A program made the position numbers and the translations under genes. The notes under the pieces are model-generated. The model was not told the DNA's origin. It made no database searches and was given only the letters and a program-made list of their open reading frames with translations. Below are positions 25,875 through 35,684 of a stretch of 64,000 bases of DNA, piece by piece (the first letter of the stretch is position 1; each line of letters begins with the position of its first letter). This DNA comes from Druceiella hillmani (Eukaryota > Arthropoda > Insecta > Lepidoptera > Hepialidae): positions 4,382,501-4,446,500 of the forward strand of contig JAYKKI010000038.1 of assembly GCA_039881145.1 (NCBI GenBank). The letters run 5' to 3'.

Positions 25875-26227
25875 CTGTAGGTGAATGAAAATACCTACGC
25901 TGGAAGTGCGACATGCCTGGCTCGGCGTCTTTATCTTCCTCTTTTTGTTATAATCTAGGTATCCTATACCAATCTACTTACATTAATAATCCATTGATCA
26001 CAAAATATACTTGTTAAACCATAGACAAAATAGTTTCGTTACTTATTTACCTAAATAAAAAGTAATGACTGTGGTAGGTACTTACACCATTTATAAGTCG
26101 ACAGAACAAAACTCGCAAACCAAACGAAACACGCACAAACGCGTGCGTGCGTTCTTTGAACTTAATCGATTGAAATAACTATGCTCGCTACAAACCACGC
26201 AAACGTATGCCCCGCCAGCTACCACGC

Positions 26228-26373
26228 CGCCCCCGCCCGCTGCACACTCCCGCGCCTCTCAAAAGGGGCCATCAAAATTTTATTTTTCGCTGGAAATTTT
26301 TTTTTCAAATCGCTCTTTGCCACATGGCACCTAGAGCGACCGCTACTCTCGTTCTACCCCAGGGCCGGCGCTG
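26228..26373. mobile_element. Terminus of a second hAT-like element
   Basis: A G+C-rich block ending CCCCAGGGCCGGCGCTG, preceded by CGCTGGAAATTTT and GGCACCTAGAGCGACC. Ends of the CAG(G/C)GCCGGC(C/G)CTG type with CTAGGGC-like internal repeats belong to a well-known hAT group. The long frames that cross this block (26181 and 26207) have no domain and are judged accidental. Confidence 0.4.
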
Positions 26374-26558
26374 TTTAACGGTTCAATTCAGTTCACCAGC
26401 AGACAACCTTCGGCAAGCAGTCTCAGTACCCGGAAATCACCGTTTTTGGAGGAAATTGAGAACAGACAGTCAATATGATCCACGATATATCTATATTTTG
26501 CTCACAAAATCTTTGGAATATTTCTCAAGGTAAGAAACGCGCGAAGATATTTTGTGAT

Positions 26559-26647
26559 AAATCCATTCTAATACATGCATACTTGCATAGGTATGCAAAC
26601 TTGGAGTTGTCTTACTTATGCAAGTATGCATGTATTAGAATAGATTT
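26559..26647. repeat. 31-bp inverted repeat
   Basis: Arms 26559-26589 and 26617-26647 with one mismatch and a 27-base loop; the arms contain ATACATGCATACTTGCATA. Confidence 0.9.
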
Positions 26648-27422
26648 TATTATATATAAAGGTAAATCAGAGTCTCAAAACAACTGTCACCAGAAACAAA
26701 GTGCACGAAACAATGTTCAGTCGCTTTATCGTGTGAATTCTCTGTATCTGCTGCAGTGCAGTGTAGGCGAGCTCTACAACTATTACACCAGTTCCTATGT
26801 CAAGTTTATATTTTTATATTTAGTAGAATGCTAGTAAACTGAGTATTTTCTCCATAGGAATATTTATAATTGTGACAACACAAATGAAAGCAGTGTAGCA
26901 AATAAGATAAATCATTCATCAAAGTTTCAGAAAATAAAAAAAGAAAATAAGGTATTATCGGTGTAAAATGAAATTTAATTATAAACTGAACAAAAATTTT
27001 GTTGCATTTCCATTGAGTGCAACAAACATTGTGTACATGCAGTTAATGGAATTAAATTTACTCATGAAAATAGTAAAGTTAAAGATCAATTTCATATTTA
27101 GTCATGGTACGATTTTATTTTCTATATTAACTCTTTAAAATCAAATATGTTTTTCTGTTATTGTAATATTTATTTTCTTTATGTAATTATTTATTTGTCT
27201 AGAATTTGAATATCAAAGAAAAAGTCACCGCAATAATGTTACCTACGAAATGTAAAGTTGCATTCAAATCAGAGCGTGGTGCACTAAAGTAATAATGTAG
27301 GTAGCAACGTGTGTTTGTAATGTTTTCTCGAAATTTGGAAAATCAGCCATTCTTGTGCTTTCTGAAAATTTACTTTTACATTTTTAATATTGTATGGTTT
27401 ATGATGAGTTACATTCAGAAGA
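26648..27422. other. AT-rich intergenic
   Basis: No gene or repeat recognised. Confidence 0.5.
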
Positions 27423-27740
27423 TTGCCAGCAATTATCGTTAATAGGATGTTTGTCTTGATTATTCTATCAATGATCTATTTGACAAGAAATTTCTTATTT
27501 ATCTGTACTTTATACCATCACTGTGGAAAAATTTGTAATAGATACCAACATTCTATAGATATTGTAAAGACATCATGTGGTAGACCGAATCAAGTGTACA
27601 TATATTATGCACTGACCTGCAAACGATCCAACATAACGTGTGAAGGTCTGCGTGGTCAGTCGAACTGCGATGCCCAAGCTGCAATTTATGAACAGTGCAT
27701 GTGAAGCTGCGTCTATGTGGAGAGATTCTACTAGTAAACA
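27423..27740 (+). pseudogene. TIL-like cysteine-rich exon, interrupted
   Basis: An open frame from ATG 27423 has a hydrophobic start (MFVLIILSMIYLTRNFLFIC from 27447). The part from 27559, after a possible phase-1 acceptor TTCTATAG, reads SCGRPNQVYIYYALTCKRSN and ITC, SNC, EQCM. CG-x-PN-x-VY then spaced cysteines is the start of a TIL domain. A TGA at 27702-27704 falls two codons after the Cys of EQC, and reading past it gives S-C-V-Y-V-E-R-F-Y, which fits the expected C-V-C-x-x-G-F block with the second Cys replaced by Tyr. So either a shortened protein is made or, more likely, this is a TIL pseudogene. The ungapped frame could also encode a small secreted protein of 93 residues. Confidence 0.45.
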
Positions 27741-28229
27741 AATTAAGCATGCGTGCCAGAAGTCTATTGTTATGAGTTTACATTTATTGTAAATAAAATA
27801 ACTATTGCCTGACCCACCGTTGGAGTGGAACAATTGTTTAATAAAATATGTTATAGCTTTGTATTTTTCGTTATTCGTAACTATGTAATTTGATTTCGAC
27901 ACCCTTTAGTCAATCTTTTTTATTTTTCTGAATTAACTAACCCATTGGCAAATTACTGAATGTTTAGAAATAAATATACACAAAATAAAAGAAGCTAATA
28001 AAGGTATTTTGCTATAAGTATATAATAATTGCCACCACACACCACAAATTGCATTATTTTTTATTGTCATCTAACAGGTACCAGGGTTTTTACCTTTTAC
28101 ATTTCCTGAGTTTATTTATGATCTGTATCTGTACATATATAATTTACTAGATTAAAAGGCTTATATATGCTTTTTTTGTCGAAACTTTGAAATCTGACTA
28201 ATTGTGGTTAATTTAATAATGTGGTAATA

Positions 28230-29118
28230 TTAGGTTAGTTAATAAGTTTTGTTAACCCAGCCTTTAAAAAAATATGTTGAAATGTAACTGTTACAAATAA
28301 ATCATACTAAAAATGCACCATATGTATTTGAAACTTGCCATCACGGTTAGCTACTGAATATTTACCTTCACTGTAAAAATCTAATGATTTAAATTAAAAA
28401 TGACATAGATTTTTAAAGTCTTCTGCAATATATAATCTTTATTCTGTAAATGACTGATTAAAGTTTTAAACAATTTATAATCAGGTGGCGCAATATCGGA
28501 TGAATAAAGTGGATATGCTAGTAGTAACTCGCCCAAGTTCTGTAATTTTGGACGAGTACATTTTACTGTTTGAGTTTTCGTATTATCATGGATAAAAAAA
28601 AGTTGGTGCTGTTGACTACTTGTTTGTTAGTTAATTGCTGACAATAAATCTCTGTGTTCACTCTAGGTCCCTACACCAGCAAATTTTCCAATGAATGACT
28701 CCCGTAATATTATTCTAACTAGCAGATCAGCCTTACCTTTTCAATGTTTAATTCAGCTTTGGGTACTAACACTTCTAATTATCCTGAACTAAGCCATTGG
28801 CTTTTACATATTTGATTAACACTTATAATCTACTTCTCATCATTAGTTATTAATTAGTTCAGCCCATCGAAATTACATTTTAATTTCAATAATTGTTGAC
28901 AAATATGAACTGACACTGACTTCTTCTTTGTGTGTTAATATTTGTCAACAATACTGTATTTGCTACATACTCTTGAAACCTTGACGCTATCTAAGAGCTA
29001 TTAGCTAAGAGAACATCGGCCTTTTATAGCTTGTAATAAGATATTTTGGAACTTCTGACAACCTTTCTAGAAAAGTACAGAACTAGTTGTTTAAACTAAA
29101 ACTTGTTAGCCAACCCAA
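28230..29118 (-). mobile_element. mariner element with both terminal inverted repeats (internally deleted)
   Basis: The left end TTAGGTTAGTTAATAAGTTTT (28230) matches the reverse complement of the right end (29118), TTGGGTTGGCTAACAAGTTTT, and TA lies at both flanks (28228-28229 and 29119-29120). Inside, the minus strand reads RVNTEIYCQQLTNKQ, then DNTKTQTVKCTRPKLQNLG and LLLAYPLYSSDIAPPDYKLF, the mariner blocks holding the second and third catalytic Asp (HDN and SPD-x-AP-x-DY). Length about 889 bp against about 1.3 kb for an intact element, and frameshifts separate the blocks, so it is a dead deletion derivative. Confidence 0.85.
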
Positions 29119-29120
29119 TA

Positions 29121-30340
29121 TAATTACTCTTTCATATGTCTATTCTTCAATTACGTTTATACATTATGCTACTGTGCACGGTATTTTCAGGCATTAATGT
29201 TGAAATTAATTTAAATGCAGAAATATGAGTAATTAAACATATTTACAGTGCCACAGGTATAAATATATAACTGTTAACTGCATTAGCAGACAGCAGGTTG
29301 ATATTTCTGAACAGTAAGTTGATATTTCTGAAGCATCTATATTGTAATTTGTTGAAACTACTACTGATAAGCCAAAAGGCATTTGGTGTGAATGTTGGAC
29401 TTACTATTAAGAGACTAATTGAAGATTTATATTAGAGTTTAATGTCTACGATAGAACAGATAATTATTATTTTTTTTTTCAAAAATTATTAAATTTTAAA
29501 CTGATTATGCATAGACAAATTCAAGAACTCAAATAAAGTGTTTGCCTGCAGCTCCGCCTGCAACAGTGAATAGTCAACCATAGGGAAGCCTTGTGACATA
29601 ATTAACAAAGTGTGCAATGAGAAATGTTAGTACAGGAAGAGCTATGTTTGAGATAGTAATATAGAATGTACACAATACTCTCAGTGAATGTACACGATTG
29701 GGATGATAAAATAATTAATCCTATAGCTTTTCACTAGACCCACGCGAATGATTTTGCTTTTTGGGATCAATACAGTATGAATAGGGACAAATGACACAGG
29801 AGTAAATATTTTTACAACTTTATAAGTCTTATAAATTTAGCTGCTGTAGAACTATCTGGGGAAGATTATGTTTGAACCATTTTGAAAATATATTGATATG
29901 CATAACAAATGTACTATGCTTATTATTAGAGTTTTTGACTTAATATTGACTGAGAGCAAGAGAGTTTTGATTATATTTAAACAATTTTAAAACTTACATA
30001 AATAAACATTTTAAAGCGAAATTACTTAAGTGACATTTCTATCAACAGAACCATTCTTAAAAACCATTCTTAAAAACCTGAACAAAATTGCTTGTTCCAC
30101 CCCATGTTCCACCCCATTCCTACATTGTTCCATATTTCCTTTCATTGTTGTCTCTGTTTGCGGCGATTCTATGGAATATTCTAGGAATGCTCACTCGCTT
30201 GATATAAACAGCAAACGAGCGTGTGAGCAGTTGCCTAGAGTGTTCTTCCATGTTCAGACATGCTCACTATTCGGAATGACTTTTACAATGCTTTCCTGTG
30301 TTCTAGAATAAATATTGTGGTTATAATTATGGATTAGTCA
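29121..30340. other. Intergenic with small tandem duplications
   Basis: A 22-bp unit (TTGATATTTCTGAA...) is doubled at about 29298-29335, and AACCATTCTTAAA and TTCCACCCCA are doubled near 30048-30115. The segment 30130-30310 is richer in G+C and may be part of the Harbinger element that follows; the frame at 30030-30311 shows no domain. Confidence 0.4.
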
Positions 30341-30357
30341 CACGAAAAATGTCTTCT

Positions 30358-30600
30358 AATGATAGAAGCCTACCATAATTTTAGATATCTGTTGGATCCG
30401 ATTTACGAGAATTATAAGAACAACTTGCGAGCAAGATGTTTGGTAGAAAATAGCAATCTTACTAGAATGTAGTATTGAATATGTTAAAAAAAAGATGGAG
30501 TCGCTTCTTGCATCTTACAGCGGTGCGGATGGCACTTATAATTCAAAATGGTTTGTGAAGTCATCTGTATGTGAACCAATACCAACATAAAAGCTTAGAA
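30358..30600 (+). pseudogene. MADF-domain protein pseudogene (Harbinger partner)
   Basis: Reads IEAYHNFRYLLDPIYENYKN and NLRARCLVEN, then after frame breaks KKMESLLASYSGADGTYNSK and WF. The order (short acidic/aromatic start, Y-x-N-x-x-x-R, a K-K-x-x-SLL-x-x-Y helix, then W-[FY]) is the MADF/Myb-SANT-like DNA-binding domain. The transposase at 30960-31420 lies beside it on the opposite strand, the usual two-gene layout of PIF/Harbinger elements. Several stops; about two thirds of the domain remains. Confidence 0.55.
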
Positions 30601-30959
30601 AAGAAGACTCTAGAGTATCTGAAGCCCACAATATTTTAAAAGATTCTTATCAATCAAAATAAAGGAACACGAGTAAAGCTTTTGGAAATCATGTTGCTTA
30701 AAAGCATCGTGAATATTCAAAAAGTACTAAAGCGTATGTCGAACATTACATAAATAATATACTGTTGGATGCTGATATGGAGAAATATGAGTCAAATTTT
30801 ATAACAACTCCTATGTCGTCATATTTTGACAGTTCACAAAATTCATTTATGATAACTGAGGAATTGCATTCTGGAAACATAGATTAACAACACTAAATCA
30901 AGTTATGATTTTAGTAGATAATACAGAAACTGAAGAAAATGAAGTAAATTTGAGTACAA

Positions 30960-31420
30960 TGATGAGTATAATTTATTTATATTACTTACCTCAACATAAT
31001 CACGCAACGCTTCTAATAACGCAGCACTTACTTCAGAGATAGTATTGCATGTTGTGGCTTTAGACATTTTACTAAAAACATTGGGGGACCCATCCATTAT
31101 AGATCATTATATTAATCACCTATTGCCAAAAAACTTAAAGGCACTGCTAGTCTGTCTGCAGGATTCTAATCTCTATAATTCATATTTGTTTTACTAATTT
31201 CGTCCTTGATCAGAGACAATAAATGGTCAACCTTGTGATGCCATTTTACATGAATTGTTGCATTGGCCACTTTCTTCTTGCTGTTATATATATATATATA
31301 TCACTGTTTCACCCGCATTATCCAGTCTCCTTCTTCTTTTTTTTAAGTAATTGAGATAGAATGATAAATGCAGAATTTTCAGTCACAATATCGTTCTCCG
31401 AATCAGACATAGTGTAGTCT
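30960..31420 (-). pseudogene. PIF/Harbinger (HARBI1-like) transposase N-terminal fragment
   Basis: On the minus strand from about 31260: KDEISKTNMNYRD, stop, NPADRLAVPLSFLAIGD, then MDGSPNVFSKMSKATTCNTI and SEVSAALLEALRDYVEVS. RD-x-(I)P-A-x-x-RLA-x-x-L-x-FLA-x-G followed by a helix-turn-helix with T-I-S-x-x-V-x-x-A-x-x-EAL is the region just before the catalytic core of HARBI1-type transposases. The catalytic domain itself is missing. Stops and a frameshift show it is dead. Terminal repeats were not identified. Confidence 0.6.
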
Positions 31421-32196
31421 ACTCGAATAATAACTTGAGAGTCTACTATCTACCAAAGACTTGATGAACATGCATACTCGTTCATCGTGTGCAAGAATTC
31501 TGGTTCTTGTCGTTATTCTTTTGGTGTAAAAGCTAAATACTATTTTTTATTTACACTAAAAGAAAAAGAAAGAACGCTCTTGTTCTAGAATAAGGATAAA
31601 ATGAGCATTTGCTCGTTTGGTCTAAACCCACCAAAAGAAAAATTATAGACAAGTCTCTAAAATTTAACATTATTTGTTTTAGACAATTTAAATATATATT
31701 TTGAAAGCATCAATGAAAGAATTTACGATAATAGCAAACAATAGATATAAATTCTACATGTTGAAATACATATATATGTTTCAATATCTATTTGTTAACA
31801 TAACATGGTTTATTCTAAATGTTATGAGTGATAGGCACCAGTTTCTAGTTTACTTGTGAACATGAATAGCAGGAACTTTCGATTAAATTAAAAATCAATA
31901 ACTCTTACATACGTGATAATTTCAAAGAAATTATACAAACATACGCAAGCTTGAAAGTAAATAAAGTTCAAAAAAAGCAAATGCAAATTTTTTATTTAAA
32001 GATTTATTTAAAAAAGAAAATTAGGTAGTATACAATATTAATTTATATTTTATGTAACTGAAATTCCAAGTATATATTCAAAATCTCTTTGAATTCTTGT
32101 GATGTAGTTGGAATTATAGTTTTTGTTTATCATGACAGTATGTCTTATGATTCCAAAAATTATGAGTAAATAAAAATAAATGACCCCTTATTTCAG

Positions 32197-32429
32197 GTGT
32201 TCCAACTTTTAATAGAGATAAAAGCGAAGAATACTCTTGTCACTGCATTTGTCCACCTAAAACCTCTTTTTCAATTCTTTCTATTTACAACTGCATAAAC
32301 AAAATAGAATGCAAATTCCTGTGCACCTGCTAGGACGGACTGCTGAAAAATTGAAACAGCGATTGTGCTTCTGTTGAAAGTCTCCGCAGTTTGGTTTTGA
32401 AATTGTTATACAAAGTTAAATTTAAATAA
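32197..32429 (+). pseudogene. TIL-domain exon with two in-frame stops
   Basis: Acceptor TTATTTCAG then a phase-1 exon: GVPTFNRDKSEEYSCHCICP, then YNC, IEC, FLCTC, TAG (32331-32333), DGLLKN, TGA (32352-32354), NSDCASVESL, and a final TAA at 32427-32429. Ignoring the two stops, the frame keeps the C-x-C-x-DG-x-L-x-N-x(4)-C ending seen in the exon at 48323 (DCKEGFLKNKANKCS), so the stops are later mutations, or the protein simply ends at the first. Cysteines 1 and 4 of the standard set are missing. A hydrophobic 27-codon frame at 31776 could be a decayed signal exon but lacks a good donor. Confidence 0.6.
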
Positions 32430-32696
32430 AATTAAAATGTTTTCCTAAGGCATACCTTATTGAAGGGAAACAATATATTTCATCAGTTTTATTAATAATG
32501 TTTAAGGTTTATATTCTGCCATTAATTTTATATTACATTAATCACAAATTTTCAAGAGATTACTGCTTCAATTCCACTATAGCGCCTTTTAATCATAGAA
32601 AGCTTCGGTATTATGAAATTTTGTTCACTGATGTTTTAACAATTAATTAAAATATAGAATTGTTTAAAATATCGAAGATCCTATTTTTTTTTAATA

Positions 32697-32745
32697 ATAT
32701 GTAGAGAGAATGAACGCCGAATAATCAAAGATAAAGATATTTATG
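32697..32745 (+). repeat. Short third copy of the duplicated 5' gene region
   Basis: GAGAGAATGAACGCC and AATCAAAGATAAAGAT match 7078-7110 and, less well, 11262-11290. Only about 45 bp. Confidence 0.5.
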
Positions 32746-32749
32746 GAAT

Positions 32750-34090
32750 TGTCTTGTGCATTGATTGATTTTTACAAATGTGATGTAATGGGATAATTTA
32801 GAAATAAAAATTATGTATTTCTACCAGAACTTGAGTTTTGGTGAAAAAAGCTAAGGACCAACAAATGACAAAAAAAATTATTTCATTTCAAGAGCATACA
32901 AGCTGAAATGATCAAATGGACTACTTACTAAATTTAAAATTTTTTCCAATTACATAAAATTAACACCAGCCCAGATTGTTCGGAACTTAGTATTAGAATA
33001 ATATAACTATGAGGAACAGTATATATAAGTCAAATGTAAGTTCCACTTTAGTCAAAACATTTGCCAACTATTTTTTCAGTTTATCCACTTGTTTTTTTGA
33101 TTTGTCTTTCATAAAAACAGTATCTGTCTAAAGCTATTCGTTGATGAATTCAAATACCTCTTCCTTTTCTGTCCATGAAAATGATCCAACAACCTGAAGG
33201 ATTACAATCAAATGTTAGAGGCCATAAGGGAATTTTCAGTAGTGATTTAATTTACTGAGCTGTAATATTGTAATGCAGGTTAGTCTGAAAATATTGAAAA
33301 TAATAAATTTCTTCCCTCAAACTTGTACGAAAAATTTATTTATATGTAGGGTAAAAAATATTTTTGACGCCATAAATACTATTCTTATTGTAACTTCATA
33401 ATTCTCAAATCGCATTGTTTAGTGTAATTTAATAAATGTTATTATTGGCCGGGCATGGACTACAGATTGGGGTAATGAATTTAATCACAGCACTCACTGT
33501 AGTAGACATGGAAATATCTAAAGGTTCCCGTTAAATATTGTCATACTTTCGGAGCCAGTGGGAATTTCGCTGATTTACCAAAAATGCGAATTTCGCTGAT
33601 TTACCAAAAATGCGAATTTCGCTGATTTTTTAATGAACTTTACATTTATAATTATATACTATATATTTAACAAATGTATAAATATGAATGTTGGTAATAA
33701 GATAAAAAGTTAAATAAGAAATTAATAAAAAGTTACAGGATTTAAAAAAAATAATGTTTATCTCAATTTTAACAAAGACAAATAATAAATTTATTTAAAA
33801 TAATAAATAAGAAATTTTTAATTTGGGATTTTTTTTAATTTTAAATTAATAATTGAGTAAATTTCACTGTTTATCAACCTAAAAAACATGAAATTTAAGG
33901 TAAGTAAAGAGGATCCATGAAAATATAATTTAAAAAATTTAGATATAACAAACTAAATATTTAAACATAATAATTATTTACCTTTTTAATACATTGTAAG
34001 TAATTTTTTTTAAAATAAATTTTTATAATAAAATAATAGTCCCATTTTTTAAAACAAGTCGTTTTTTATGTATATACTTTAATTTAAAAA
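32750..34090. other. AT-rich intergenic
   Basis: No gene recognised. Contains a 26-bp tandem triplication at 33562-33630. Confidence 0.5.
33562..33630 (+). repeat. 26-bp tandem repeat, 2.7 units
   Basis: GAATTTCGCTGATTTACCAA... begins at 33562, 33588 and 33614; the third unit is partial. Confidence 0.95.
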
Positions 34091-34149
34091 GTCACAATTA
34101 AATGAAACTACGTGATGTAGTATTATTTCTACTATCTTTAATTTCTTTA

Positions 34150-34190
34150 CCACGACCTAGGTTTCGTTGTATTACAACATCTTCAGGTGG
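34150..34190 (-). ncRNA. Hammerhead-ribozyme-like motif, left arm
   Basis: Exact reverse complement of the motif in the right arm, so the same core and stems are present for a transcript of the minus strand. In a transcript crossing the whole palindrome the arms would pair with each other instead. Confidence 0.6.
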
Positions 34191-34221
34191 GATATTAGCA
34201 AAGATTCTCTTTGCTAATATC

Positions 34222-34262
34222 CCACCTGAAGATGTTGTAATACAACGAAACCTAGGTCGTGG
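34222..34262 (+). ncRNA. Hammerhead-ribozyme-like motif, right arm
   Basis: In order: CCAC (stem I 5' strand, 34222-34225), CTGAAGA core (34226-34232), one extra T (34233), GTTGT-AAT-ACAAC (stem II hairpin, 34234-34246), GAA core (34247-34249), ACC-TA-GGT (stem III, 34250-34257), C as the base before the predicted cut (34258), then GTGG (stem I 3' strand, 34259-34262). CTGANGA, GAAA and a U-H cleavage step with an open stem I match the type I hammerhead. The very short palindromic stem III is known from Penelope-like and retrozyme hammerheads. An outer pairing of TCTTT (34208-34212) with AAAGA (34264-34268) would extend stem I across an internal loop. The extra base before stem II is a departure from the consensus and could weaken or abolish activity. 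Confidence 0.6.
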
Positions 34263-34397
34263 TAAAGAAATTAAAGATAGTAGAAATAATACTACATCAC
34301 GTAGTTTCATTTAATTGCGAATAATGAATTTCTACAAAATTAACGCCAAATATATTCAATATTTAAAAAGTCACTAAAATTAGCATTTTTGCTCCAC

Positions 34398-34473
34398 TCA
34401 AAAATTTCTTTTTAATGCTTAAAAAGTGAAATATGACTTTTTCACTTTTTAAGTATTAAAAGGAAATTTTTGA
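34398..34473. repeat. 34-bp inverted repeat
   Basis: Arms 34398-34431 and 34440-34473 with two mismatches and an 8-base loop; contains CTTAAAAAGTGAAA. Confidence 0.9.
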
Positions 34474-34479
34474 AAAATA

Positions 34480-35265
34480 CTTCAAGAAATAGCGCATTCA
34501 AATTATATAGATGGAATATGTACAATTTGAATTTGAAGAAATATCGAATTGTAAATTAGTTAAAAAACTGGATAGCTACTGTAAAACATATTCCTTCTGA
34601 CATTATTTGTAATTGGAAGGTTATAATATAGGTAATAAATTGATTATTGTACTCATTTTGTTGAGCTGAATACAAAGCAGTGTTATGTATTTAGGATTCC
34701 TGTTAAATATGTAGGTTTTTGTATTACACACAGATATTACTTAGCCAGAAATTTTTATTTCTATTTGAAAATGATATTTTGTCACTTAATGACGTGGCCT
34801 GATTTAAGAAATTTTTCTTTTTCACTCATACCTTTTCACATTTCTCTTTCCCACATTCTTCCATTGCCGATAAACTGCCAGAAAATGTATTTTTTGATTT
34901 ATTAAAAATAAAAATATTGCAGATATTGATGATAAGTAACAAAAAATCCTGATTTTTATATATCATTCATGGTGTTGTTTCTTTGTAACTTGGGCTATAT
35001 TTTGTTCACAAGAAACTATGAAGACTGAAAGCTATTGAGGAACTAAAGAAGGGTCGATGTTGTTTTCAGAAAGGAGCAAGAAAATTAATTAGTTAAAAAT
35101 ATATTATATTTATGGAATGTAAAAAGTATATATGTATAATGTAAAAAGTATATAATTTCAACAAAAGCACTCAAAAAATTGCTTATGTATTTTCTAAAGC
35201 TAACAGTATCATAGTTTTACCTGCAAATGAAAGTTAGCAGTGAAATATTGGTATTACGGGTTTAT
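34480..35265. other. AT-rich intergenic
   Basis: No gene or repeat recognised. Confidence 0.5.
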
Positions 35266-35269
35266 TTCA

Positions 35270-35553
35270 AAATATCCTGATACGACTGTTGGCGCCAAAT
35301 AGGGGTTTACGTGCACATAAAGAAACTCAATGTAGAATGTTGAATCTAATGTATAATATGAAATGTAAAGTATAAATTCAAAGTATGAAAATATTGAAAG
35401 ATGGATGCAAGCCCGCGCAGATGTTGCCTCGTCCAGAGCCGAAAGTGCAAAGTTGAAGAACTTCAACACGGTGAAAATGTACTGTGTTTTGTTTGACTGG
35501 ATTGATCGTTGTCTGCGCCGGCATGGCGGGCTTCTTTCACAGTGGCGCGAACA
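35270..35553 (-). repeat. Probable 3' LTR of the BEL/Pao element
   Basis: Starts TGTTCGCGCCACTGTG directly after the purine tract GGGGTGGAGGA. The far end is uncertain: TTTGGCGCCAACAG at 35299-35286 resembles a primer-binding site, so the LTR may end just before it. An AATAAA lies at about 35265 on the same strand. Confidence 0.5.
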
Positions 35554-35684
35554 TCCTCCACCCCTAGCAGCACAGTAGGAAGAAGGCAGATCCGATTAAG
35601 TGCCCTTCACTCGGTGCTGCTGCTAGTCTTGAAATCAGTCACTCTGCAAAGACCATACTAGCTGGAAAATAGCTTGACGGACCG

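Larger units (their letters stand above)
34092..34320. mobile_element. Palindromic element with two opposed hammerhead-like motifs
   Basis: Position i pairs with 68412-i. The arms 34092-34204 and 34208-34320 (113 bp each) are reverse complements with one mismatch (34094/34318) around a 3-base centre. The two nearly identical open frames on opposite strands (34102-34314 plus, 34098-34310 minus) are a by-product of the palindrome and not genes. Each arm carries the conserved tail with AGTAGAAATAATACTAC and one hammerhead-like motif. Single-arm relatives lie at 3001-3122 and 10505-10620, and a partial palindrome at 59197-59338. Resembles a foldback or head-to-head terminal-repeat unit of a Penelope-like element. 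Confidence 0.85.

Noticed and set aside
26475..26529. Possible phase-1 first exon with donor CAAG|GTAAGA
   Set aside because: The peptide (MIHDISIFCSQNLWNISQ) is not a convincing signal sequence and no partner exon fits.
26207..26533. 108-codon Arg/Pro-rich frame
   Set aside because: It runs across a hAT terminus and has no recognisable domain; G+C-rich composition keeps it open.
34098..34314. Two 70-codon mirror-image frames
   Set aside because: They are the same palindrome read on both strands, with no domain; explained by the foldback element.
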